From: a bacterium
GTDB taxonomy: Bacteria > Patescibacteriota > Minisyncoccia > UBA6257 > UBA9933
Assembly (NCBI GenBank): GCA_030693235.1
Contig: JAUYBE010000012.1
Location: 1 to 39,598 of the forward strand
Length of the DNA: 39,598 nucleotides
Reading direction: 5' to 3'
Part shown: positions 30,216-36,663 of the stretch, piece after piece
Numbering within the stretch: the stretch's first letter is position 1
Layout of the letters: each line of letters begins with the position of its first letter
Program-made: the position numbers and the translations under genes
Notes under the pieces: model-generated
Seen by the model: only the letters and a program-made list of their open reading frames with translations
What the model was told of the DNA's origin: nothing
Databases searched by the model: none

Positions 30216-31117
30216 AAATTTACGCTAATTTTCTAAAAAAGTTTCTTAAACCTCAATGCAAATTAAAGGTTGTTTTTGACTGCTCCAACGGAACAGCGGG
30301 AATTATACTTAAAAACTTAAAAACTGAAAAACTGAAAGCGATTTTAATTAACCAAAAACCTGATGGTAATTTTCCAGCCCATGGACCGAATCCTTTAATG
30401 CCCGACGCTCTAAAACAGATTCAAAAAGCCGTTATAAAACACAAAGCAGATTTCGGCGCAATTTTTGACGCCGACGCTGATCGGGTATTTTTCATTGATA
30501 ACTTTGGCCGCTTTGTTAATCCAGATATAATCGCCCGGCTTTTAATTTGGCATCTAAAACCCAAAAAGGTGATCATCGATATCCGAACAGGATGGCAAGT
30601 AAAAAAGTCAAAAGTTAAAAGTCAAAAGTTAAAAGTCGTCGTATCTCGGGTGGGTCATTATTTTATTAAAAAATTAATGCGAAAAATCAAGGCCGATTTC
30701 GCAGCTGAATATTCCGGCCACTACTACTTTAAAAAATTCTTTTACGCCGATTCCGGAATTTTAGCGGCCATTGAAGCGATTAACGCGGTTTCAAAATTAC
30801 CGCATAAGTTGTCTGATTTTATCGATTTACTGCCGCAATACTATCGCTCATCTGAATTAAATTTAAAATTTAATTCAGCGCGGAACTACGCAGAACATGA
30901 CACAGAACTACGCAGAATGATGAGAAAAATAGAACAAAAATTTAAAAAACAGGTAATAAAAATTTCGCATCTTGACGGCCTAACGATGGAATTTGAAGAA
31001 TGGTGGTTTAATCTCCGGCCTTCCAACACCGAACCGCTAATCAGATTAAGTGTCGAAGCGGCTTCAAAAAATTTATTGAATCAAAAAACCAAAGAATTGC
31101 AAAAATTGCTTGTATAA
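30203..31117 (+). CDS. Phosphomannomutase/phosphoglucomutase, domains 2-4 (split gene, second part)
   Basis: A 304-residue frame carrying the rest of the enzyme. LKVVFDCSNGTAGIIL opens domain 2; the metal loop is FDADADRVFFID. The sugar-binding segment of domain 3 is degenerate: AAEYSGHYYFKKFFYADSGI holds the expected GE-x-SGH pattern as E-x-SGH. Domain 4 has the phosphate-binding RPSNTEPLIRLSVEA. A GTCAAAAGTTAAAAGTC run (30598-30640) inserts KSKVKSQKLKV, and an ACTACGCAGAA repeat (30880-30918) encodes NYAEHDTELRRM. All key residues are present, so the combined chain would be active. It starts in the -1 frame relative to the first part, 13 nt before that frame's stop. Confidence 0.85.
   Translation: MDYIKIYANFLKKFLKPQCKLKVVFDCSNGTAGIILKNLKTEKLKAILINQKPDGNFPAHGPNPLMPDALKQIQKAVIKHKADFGAIFDADADRVFFIDNFGRFVNPDIIARLLIWHLKPKKVIIDIRTGWQVKKSKVKSQKLKVVVSRVGHYFIKKLMRKIKADFAAEYSGHYYFKKFFYADSGILAAIEAINAVSKLPHKLSDFIDLLPQYYRSSELNLKFNSARNYAEHDTELRRMMRKIEQKFKKQVIKISHLDGLTMEFEEWWFNLRPSNTEPLIRLSVEAASKNLLNQKTKELQKLLV
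30598..30640. repeat. AAAAGTCAAAAGTTAAAAGTC tandem in the mutase gene
   Basis: In-frame tandem of AAAAGTT/AAAAGTC heptamers, read as KSKVKSQKLKV between RTGWQV and VVSRVGH, which are normally contiguous. Confidence 0.75.
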
Positions 31118-31134
31118 GTATTGAATATAAAATA

Positions 31135-31172
31135 TTAGTCAACCATTACGCGATCGCGTAATGGTTGACTAA
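31135..31172. repeat. 38-nt perfect palindrome between convergent genes (TTAGTCAAC...GTTGACTAA)
   Basis: Every one of 19 base pairs matches, around a central GCGATCGC. It fills the 56-nt gap between the mutase stop (31117) and the convergent MBL-fold gene stop (31174). It could act as a two-way terminator-like hairpin, though no long T run follows. A 40-nt relative is at 34130-34169. Confidence 0.9.
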
Positions 31173-31173
31173 A

Positions 31174-32025
31174 TTATTTTGTTTTTAAAATATTGATTTT
31201 TTTATTATCAATTACCAGCTTAATCGTTCCATTTTTATCGGTGCGGAAAATTTGGGAGCCGATTGAAACCAGCCTATTTAAAGTTTCGTTAGTCGGATGG
31301 CCGTAAGAATTCTTGCCGACCCCGATAACTGAAATCTTCGGCATCGCTTTTTTTAAAAAATTTTCGCTGGTGGAAAATTTCGAGCCGTGATGGCTGATTT
31401 TTAAAACATCAACGCTCAAATCGCGATTTTTAATTAAATAATCCTCTATCTTTTTATCGATGTCGCCGGTAAATAAAATTTTAACTTCTTCATTTTCAAA
31501 TTTCATCACCAGAGTTGTATCGTTTAATTCGGCGCTTTGAAGCAGATTTTTTGAGGGCGACAACATATCAAAACGATTTTTAAGATATTTTATTTTATCA
31601 TTCTCGGCAAGAACGACTGTCGCAATTTTATTCTCTTTGATTATTCTTTCTAAATCTAGAAAAGCCGGCGCGCTCCCTCGCCGGCCGTTAAAAATAAAAG
31701 CGCCAACTTGGTATCTTTTTAAAACGTCTATCAGGCCGCCAAAGTGGTCTAGTTCGGGGTGCGAAAGAACAACCAAATCAATATAACGATCAGTCGGCCC
31801 CAAAACCGAAGACAATTCTTTTAAAACCTTATTATTTGGTCCACCGTCAATTAAAATTTTTACATTGCCCGGCAAAATCGCCATTTGAGAATCTCCCTGC
31901 CCGACATTCAGAAAATAAACTTCCAAATTTTCATTCGGACCGCCAAAAACAATCTGCCCCCAGACAAAAACATCAAAAATAACCAGAAACAAAACTAATA
32001 AAATAATCCGATTATTATTTTTCAT
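31174..32025 (-). CDS. ComEC-type metallo-beta-lactamase-fold protein, separate gene
   Basis: A 283-residue protein with an N-terminal membrane anchor or signal (residues 7-25) and an outside MBL domain like the C-terminus of ComEC/Rec2. Motifs are FLNVGQGDS (38-46), ILIDGG (57-62), LSHPELDHFGG (87-97), ILFTGDID and SHHGSKFSTSENFL. In ComEC this domain is thought to degrade one strand of incoming DNA. Here it is a separate gene 48 nt downstream of the ComEC channel gene, so the usual single protein is divided in two. Confidence 0.88.
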   Translation of the reverse strand: MKNNNRIILLVLFLVIFDVFVWGQIVFGGPNENLEVYFLNVGQGDSQMAILPGNVKILIDGGPNNKVLKELSSVLGPTDRYIDLVVLSHPELDHFGGLIDVLKRYQVGAFIFNGRRGSAPAFLDLERIIKENKIATVVLAENDKIKYLKNRFDMLSPSKNLLQSAELNDTTLVMKFENEEVKILFTGDIDKKIEDYLIKNRDLSVDVLKISHHGSKFSTSENFLKKAMPKISVIGVGKNSYGHPTNETLNRLVSIGSQIFRTDKNGTIKLVIDNKKINILKTK

Positions 32026-32069
32026 ACTTCGATAAACTCAGTATGACCCTGAACTTGTTGAAGGGTCAT
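32026..32069. repeat. CTTCGATAAACTCAG/GACCCTGAACTTGTTGAAGGGTC hairpin repeat
   Basis: Two adjoining hairpins: ATACT/AGTAT and ATGACCCT (32043-32050)/AGGGTCAT (32062-32069). They fill the gap between comEC and the MBL-fold gene. The TTCGA-AA-CTCAG type is a common dispersed repeat in candidate-phyla genomes. Confidence 0.7.
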
Positions 32070-32073
32070 TTAT

Positions 32074-33528
32074 TTACTCCGCCACCGTAACATATTTTAG
32101 ACGACGATGATTATAAATAATAAATATAATTAAAATAAAATAATAAACAGCCGCCAAGGGAATGCTTAATGAACTGATTTGAAAAATACTCAATCCGCCG
32201 AAAAATTTTATAATAAAAGTTTCATAAGACAAAAGTAAATTAACGAACCAGCCGAAAATCAAAGAAAACTCGTATGAAATAAATCCGATAAATCCCAGAA
32301 TAAATCCCAAAGCCATCGTCAAGGGGACAACGCTAAGAATTAAAATATTAGACAGCAATGATACTGCGGAAAAATTTCCAAAATATAAAACCAACAACGG
32401 CAAAACGGCTAATTGCGCCGAAAGAGTGGTTAATAAATTTTCTTTCCAGCCCAAAACTGATTCGTTTTCGACGGAAATCTTCAAAAATTTTTGAATCGCC
32501 GGCTGTAAATAAATAATTCCCAATAAAGCCAAAAAAGACAGTTGGAATCCAACATCAAAACTTAAAACCATGGGGTTATCCAAAATCATTAAAAAGGCCG
32601 CAATAACAATGGCGTTGCGAAAACTATAAAGCCGATTGGCTCGTTTTGCCAATAGAACGATTCCGCCCATTATTGCCGCCCGCACCACCGACGCTTCGGC
32701 GCCGGTCATCGCGACAAAACCGGCAATTATCAAAAGTGTCAGCCAGAAAACCAAGCGCCGCGACGCGAAAAAACTCAAGACATAAGCGACTGCGAGCACT
32801 AAAATTGTGATATTGTAACCGGAAAGAGCCACTAAATGAGTGGTGCCACTTTTGCTCATCGCTTGTTTAAATTCTTTGGAAAATTCGGCTCGCTCGCCCA
32901 AAGTAATACCGGCTAAAAAAGCCGCGTTCTCCTGCGGCAAAACTCTCTGAAAAACTCTTATTGTTTTTTCTTTTAAAGAAAACAGTGATGATTTGATTTT
33001 TGAACCGTGGCCAGAGTTGATAAACTCGGCTTTGGGATAATCAACGATGCCGAAAATTCCTTCTTTGGCCAAATAATTAGCGTAAGAGCCGTCTTCCGGC
33101 TTTTGAACATCTCCTTCTAATTTTATTAAATCGCCGTAATTAAAACTCGGATAGTTTTTAAGTTTTACCAAAACTCTGCCGGAATAAGGCAGCCGCAATT
33201 CAACCGCTAATTTCTGCTGGTTGCCCCGCTCGGGATTTTTTATAACTACGCCTTCAAAATTTATTTTTTGATTAAATATTAAATTAAGATTTTTAATTTG
33301 ATTATCGTCGCGTCCAAAATAATAAAAAGCGCCGACAATAACAAACAAAGACAGCCCTGCCAGCCAAAAAGATTTCATTGATTTTCTAAAATAACCGAAC
33401 AATAAAAACAAAACGGCGGCTAAAATAGCCGCTACCACTATAATTAAAAAACTTAATTTCAAGCTGGCGGCCAAAACGCCAAAAATAAAAAAAACGGCGG
33501 CGCAAAAAGAAATGTCGTGAATTCTCAT
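32074..33528 (-). CDS. comEC: ComEC/Rec2 competence channel protein
   Basis: The inner-membrane DNA uptake channel. The N-terminus has three hydrophobic segments (about 6-70). A soluble OB-like DUF4131 part (about 88-170) contains NFEGVVIKNPERGNQQKL and YGDLIKLEGDVQKPEDGSY. The Competence domain has FLAGITLGERAEFSKEFKQA (204-223), the hallmark THLVALSGYNITIL (230-243) and AMTGAEASVVRAAIMGGIVL. The usual C-terminal MBL domain is missing and is encoded by the next gene. The start abuts the cobO stop with no gap (33529), so the two are coupled. DprA and pilus proteins in the window support a competence role. Confidence 0.92.
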   Translation of the reverse strand: MRIHDISFCAAVFFIFGVLAASLKLSFLIIVVAAILAAVLFLLFGYFRKSMKSFWLAGLSLFVIVGAFYYFGRDDNQIKNLNLIFNQKINFEGVVIKNPERGNQQKLAVELRLPYSGRVLVKLKNYPSFNYGDLIKLEGDVQKPEDGSYANYLAKEGIFGIVDYPKAEFINSGHGSKIKSSLFSLKEKTIRVFQRVLPQENAAFLAGITLGERAEFSKEFKQAMSKSGTTHLVALSGYNITILVLAVAYVLSFFASRRLVFWLTLLIIAGFVAMTGAEASVVRAAIMGGIVLLAKRANRLYSFRNAIVIAAFLMILDNPMVLSFDVGFQLSFLALLGIIYLQPAIQKFLKISVENESVLGWKENLLTTLSAQLAVLPLLVLYFGNFSAVSLLSNILILSVVPLTMALGFILGFIGFISYEFSLIFGWFVNLLLSYETFIIKFFGGLSIFQISSLSIPLAAVYYFILIIFIIYNHRRLKYVTVAE

Positions 33529-34080
33529 TTAATATTCAACTCCGTTTTTGGCGAGCTTTCCTTTTGAAAATGGATGTTTAATTTCTTTCATCTCTGTTGC
33601 CAAATCGGCAATTTTTATAAAACTTTTCGGCGCGTTGCGGCCGGTTAAAATTATATCCATAGAAACGGATTGACGCGGATATTTATCAATAATTTTTAAA
33701 ACGTCGCTTGTTTTTATCAGTTTTAAGCCAGCCGCAACGTTAATTTCGTCCAAAATAATCAAATCCCATTTTTGTCCGCCAGTTGGCGGATTGATTGCTT
33801 TTCCAGCTAATTTTAAAGCATTTTGAGCGGATTTTTTATGTTCTGAGAAAGGCAACTTATCTCCTAAAATTTTTACAAATCCCTTGCCGGCGCGGACAAA
33901 TTTAAAATTTTTTTTATTTAATTTAATCTTGTCAAAAAATTTATGTTCGCCGGAAATCCATGGCCCTTTTATAAATTGAATAATAAGAACTTTTTTGTCC
34001 TGCCCCAAAACTCGCACTGCCTGCCCAAAAGCGGCCGCAGTCTTGCCTTTTCCGTTGCCGGTGAAAACAATAATCATCAA
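33529..34080 (-). CDS. cobO: Cob(I)yrinic acid a,c-diamide adenosyltransferase (CobO/BtuR type)
   Basis: Transfers the adenosyl group of ATP to cob(I)alamin-type corrinoids. The P-loop is MIIVFTGNGKGKTAAAFGQA (2-21), followed by VLIIQFIKG, the LIILDEINVA Walker-B-like strand and LTGRNAP. At 183 residues it is a standard length. Two repeats lie inside: the TCCGCC-AGTT-GGCGGA palindrome (33775-33790, NPPTGG) and an AACGGATTGACGCGGAT element (33665-33681, YPRQSVS). No other cobalamin gene is visible, so it may serve salvage or a B12 enzyme elsewhere. It abuts comEC and follows mnmA. Confidence 0.9.
   Translation of the reverse strand: MMIIVFTGNGKGKTAAAFGQAVRVLGQDKKVLIIQFIKGPWISGEHKFFDKIKLNKKNFKFVRAGKGFVKILGDKLPFSEHKKSAQNALKLAGKAINPPTGGQKWDLIILDEINVAAGLKLIKTSDVLKIIDKYPRQSVSMDIILTGRNAPKSFIKIADLATEMKEIKHPFSKGKLAKNGVEY
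33775..33790. repeat. Palindrome TCCGCC-AGTT-GGCGGA in cobO
   Basis: Third copy of the TCCGCC/GGCGGA family (others at 200-215 and 21210-21227), read as NPPTGG. Confidence 0.8.
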
Positions 34081-34129
34081 TTTAATAATAAAACAATTAT
34101 AGAAAAATTAAAAATTAAGATTCTCATAT

Positions 34130-34169
34130 TTTAGTCAACAACTAGACGATCGTTTAATTGTTGACTAAA
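34130..34169. repeat. 40-nt near-perfect palindrome overlapping the mnmA stop codon
   Basis: Arms TTAGTCAACAA/TTGTTGACTAA around ACGATCGT, with two mismatched pairs (42/57 and 45/54 of 341xx) of C-A and G-T type. It is the same family as the 38-nt palindrome at 31135-31172. It supplies the TAG stop of mnmA (34167-34165). Confidence 0.85.
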
Positions 34170-35301
34170 TAATTATTCCGCCGCCCAACATTTCGCCGTT
34201 TTTACCGTAAAACACCGCTGACTGGCCAGGGGCGATGAATTTGACGGGCGCGTCGAATTGAATTATGAATTTGGAATTATGAATTATGGGACTATCCTTA
34301 ATTCTTGATTCATTATTCATAATTCTCGCTTTTATGAGCGGTTGACGGTAACGCACCCTAACTAATATTTGGGAAGTCGGACATCTATAAGGAAGTCCGA
34401 CTTCCTTAGATTCCTTAGAATTAATAAAATTAACATTAGCCAATTTAATTTCTTTTTTATATAATGCCTGATTATTCTCTCCTTCAGCGACTATTAAAAT
34501 ATTTTTTTTTACGTTTTTTTTAATAATATAGAGCGGTTTGGTTTCGCGTCGCCCTATAATTCCTGATTCATAATTCATAATTCCAATGTGTCTTTGTCCA
34601 ATTGTATAAAACCAAACACCGTCGTGTTCGCCGATTTTTTTGCCATCAACGCTCAAAACGTCGCCTTTTTTAATAGACAAATACTGCTTCAAAAAATCTT
34701 TAAATTTTACCATTCCCAAAAAACAAATTCCCTGCGAGTCTTTTTTTTCGGCCGTGGACAAACCGGCTTTTTTGGCGATTTCCCGCACTTCGGATTTCAA
34801 ATAATCGCCGATTGGGAAAAGGCAGTGTTTTAACTGCTCCTGCGTCAAAGTCCAAAGAAAATAACTTTGGTCTTTGTTTAAATCTTTGGCGATGTAAAGC
34901 GACAATGCCGGCGAAGCCAAACGCACATAATGACCGGTGGCTATGTAATCCGCTCCCATTCCCAGCGCTTTCTCCAAAAACAAACCGAATTTAATTTCCT
35001 TATTGCACATCACATCGGGATTGGGCGTGATGCCTTTTTTATAGCCGTTAATCATATAATCAACGACCAGTTTTTTGTATTCTTTTTCCAAATCAATCAC
35101 ATAAAATGGAATTTTTAAAAATCCGGCCACCCGTCGGGCGTCTTCGGCGTCAGCCCCCTGACAACCGTCAATATTATAACCTTTTATAAAACAGCCAATG
35201 ACTTCATATTTCTTATTTTTAGCCAACAAAAAAGCGGCGACGCTTGAATCAACGCCGCCAGACATTGCCACAAAGACTCGTTTTAGTTTTCTAATATTCA
35301 T
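34165..35301 (-). CDS. mnmA: tRNA-specific 2-thiouridylase MnmA
   Basis: Thiolates U34 of the tRNAs for Lys, Glu and Gln. The PP-loop is VAMSGGVDSSVAAFLL (11-26); the catalytic cysteine is C99 in NPDVMCNKEIKFG and the second is C192 in DSQGICFLG. The C-terminal domains are interrupted by repeat insertions: 34556-34586 (MNYESGIIGRRE), 34371-34420 (palindrome GGAAGTC, EVGLPYRCPTSQ) and 34257-34325 (MNNESRIKDSPIIHNSKF). It ends APGQSAVFY plus a GGGIII tail within a palindrome. Sulfur would come from the cysteine desulfurase also in this window. The tRNA-Glu here is a likely substrate. Confidence 0.95.
   Translation of the reverse strand: MNIRKLKRVFVAMSGGVDSSVAAFLLAKNKKYEVIGCFIKGYNIDGCQGADAEDARRVAGFLKIPFYVIDLEKEYKKLVVDYMINGYKKGITPNPDVMCNKEIKFGLFLEKALGMGADYIATGHYVRLASPALSLYIAKDLNKDQSYFLWTLTQEQLKHCLFPIGDYLKSEVREIAKKAGLSTAEKKDSQGICFLGMVKFKDFLKQYLSIKKGDVLSVDGKKIGEHDGVWFYTIGQRHIGIMNYESGIIGRRETKPLYIIKKNVKKNILIVAEGENNQALYKKEIKLANVNFINSKESKEVGLPYRCPTSQILVRVRYRQPLIKARIMNNESRIKDSPIIHNSKFIIQFDAPVKFIAPGQSAVFYGKNGEMLGGGIII
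34257..34586. repeat. CATAATTCATAATTC and GGAAGTC repeat insertions in mnmA
   Basis: AATTATGAATTTGGAATTAT and CATTATTCATAATTC runs lie at 34257-34325 and 34556-34586. Between them, 34371-34405 holds GGAAGTCGGACATC and the palindrome GGAAGTC-C-GACTTCC (34391-34405). All are in frame. The CATAATTC type is also in the tmRNA. Confidence 0.75.
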
Positions 35302-35323
35302 AAAACTGTGTCATGGTCAAAAA

Positions 35324-35923
35324 CTAAATTCTCAAAACGACCAAATTTAAAATTTCAATTATTTTATTGCCAAAAACAAAAACAACAAAAGCCGCCAATA
35401 AAAACGGGTAGCCCAGAGTGGTATATGATTCCTTTAAAACTAAGCGCCGGTAAATCGCGATTAAAACCGTAAAAACAAAAACCAGTGGCAGAAAAATAAC
35501 GAAGTTTGGCCAACCGGAAATCAAAGCCGCCAGAAAACCGAGCCCTGTTTCGCCTTCAATAAAAAATCTGCTTTGGCGCTTTTCCAAGAATTTCAAAAAT
35601 AAATAAAATAAAAAAGAAACCCCCGCGCCTATCAGAACTCCAAGCCAAAAACGGCTAAAAGCGTAAAAAATAAAATATTTGATTGACTGGTGAGGAGGGA
35701 GAAACAATTGACTTAATCCATTAGCCGACCAAACATAATATTGATTTATTGTTTTAATAACCGCGAGAATCGCCGACAAAGAAAGCGCCGCGACAATCAA
35801 TTTATTGATTAAAACCCCGAAATTATTTTTCTTGAAATAATAAAAATAAAAAGATGTCAAGAAAATTATTCCAAAAATAATTAACTGGCTCAGATTATAA
35901 ATATTATTTAACTCTTTCAGCAT
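35324..35923 (-). CDS. Polytopic membrane protein of unknown function (199 aa)
   Basis: About five to six hydrophobic helices (near 12-28, 40-60, 92-112, 125-147 and 170-196). The segment EGETGLGFLAALISGWPNF, the FVFTVLIAIYRR helix and the GYPFLLAAFVVFVFG end faintly resemble the C-terminal half of type IV prepilin peptidases. However, the catalytic aspartate of the usual GxGD motif is not present. It overlaps the 3' end of efp by 20 nt, so it is coupled to it. I would call it an unknown membrane protein, possibly a degenerate prepilin-peptidase relative. Confidence 0.6.
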   Translation of the reverse strand: MLKELNNIYNLSQLIIFGIIFLTSFYFYYFKKNNFGVLINKLIVAALSLSAILAVIKTINQYYVWSANGLSQLFLPPHQSIKYFIFYAFSRFWLGVLIGAGVSFLFYLFLKFLEKRQSRFFIEGETGLGFLAALISGWPNFVIFLPLVFVFTVLIAIYRRLVLKESYTTLGYPFLLAAFVVFVFGNKIIEILNLVVLRI

Positions 35924-36482
35924 ATTCTCCGGTAATTATATTCACCCTAATAATATCGCCTTCGTTGATAAAAAGCGGAGTGGAAATTTTAGCGCCGGTT
36001 TCTATCACTACGACCTTGGTACCACCCTGGGCCGTATCGCCTTTAATTGCCGGCGGCGCCTCAACGACTCTATAGTCGACCTTAACTGGTAATTCAATGC
36101 CGATAATTTTGTCTTTTCCGCCGGAGACGAAGAATTTCAGGGCTATTACTTCCAAGTCGGGCTTTAAAAATTTTTCCGCTTCACCGATGATGTCAATTTT
36201 AAGACTAAAACGATTTTTAGGATTATCAATCTCGGAAAACCAAAATTCGCCATGGCTGGAATAAAGAAAGCGCGATTTTATTCTTTCAATTTCCGCTTCT
36301 TCGAAAGAATCGCTTTGCTGAAAATTGCGATCCAAAATTTTTCCGGTTATTAGATTTTTTATTTTTGTTTTGGCGACCGGCTTGCGTTGCTGCATTCTTA
36401 AAAATTCAAAAGCTTCTACCCTGTAGGGCTCGCCGTTAAAAATAATATAAATCCCGGGTTTTAATTCGTTGTAGGAAAGCAT
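35904..36482 (-). CDS. efp: Elongation factor P with an atypical tip loop
   Basis: Helps ribosomes through polyproline stretches. The start at 36482 (MLSYNELKPGIYIIFNGEPY) matches the family; upstream extension would run into tRNA-Val. The product is 192 residues with KOW-like domain I, then EAEIERIKSRFLYSSHGEFW and DYRVVEAPPAIKGDTAQGGT of domains II-III. The tip loop that normally reads PGKG with a modifiable lysine is RMQQRKPV (29-36). Glutamine stands where the lysine would be modified, with arginine next to it. It follows tRNA-Val by 22 nt. Confidence 0.93.
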   Translation of the reverse strand: MLSYNELKPGIYIIFNGEPYRVEAFEFLRMQQRKPVAKTKIKNLITGKILDRNFQQSDSFEEAEIERIKSRFLYSSHGEFWFSEIDNPKNRFSLKIDIIGEAEKFLKPDLEVIALKFFVSGGKDKIIGIELPVKVDYRVVEAPPAIKGDTAQGGTKVVVIETGAKISTPLFINEGDIIRVNIITGEYAERVK

Positions 36483-36504
36483 AAATACTAAGCTAATAAA
36501 TTTT

Positions 36505-36580
36505 TGGTGGGCGCTGAGGGATTTGAACCCCCGACTTCTTCCGTGTAAAGGAAGCACTCTGGCCACTGAGTTAAGCGCCC
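36505..36580 (-). tRNA. tRNA-Val (anticodon TAC), CCA encoded
   Basis: Minus strand: acceptor GGGCGCT/AGCGCCC, D-arm ACTC/GAGT, anticodon arm CTTCC-TTTACAC-GGAAG with anticodon TAC, and T-arm GGGGG-TTCAAAT-CCCTC (one mismatch). Discriminator A and CCA are encoded at 36508-36505. It lies 8 nt after tRNA-Glu. Confidence 0.94.
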
Positions 36581-36588
36581 CAAAATTG

Positions 36589-36663
36589 TAGCCCCGACGG
36601 GATTTGAACCCGTGTTTTCAGGATGAAAACCTGATGTCCTGGACCGAACTAGACGACAGGGCC
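36589..36663 (-). tRNA. tRNA-Glu (anticodon TTC), overlapping the cysteine desulfurase gene
   Basis: Minus strand: acceptor GGCCCTG/CGGGGCT with G1-U72 and U6-G67 wobbles, anticodon arm TCAGG-TTTTCAT-CCTGA with anticodon TTC, T-arm ACGGG-TTCAAAT-CCCGT, discriminator A at 36589. CCA is not encoded, unlike its tRNA-Val neighbour. Its first 15 nt (36663-36649) are also the last four sense codons and the stop codon of the desulfurase gene; the TAG stop is in the D-arm. Confidence 0.92.

Noticed and set aside
36483-36566. Upstream extension of efp to an ATG at 36566
   Set aside because: The extension is the tRNA-Val gene read as protein; EF-P begins at MLSYNELKPG.
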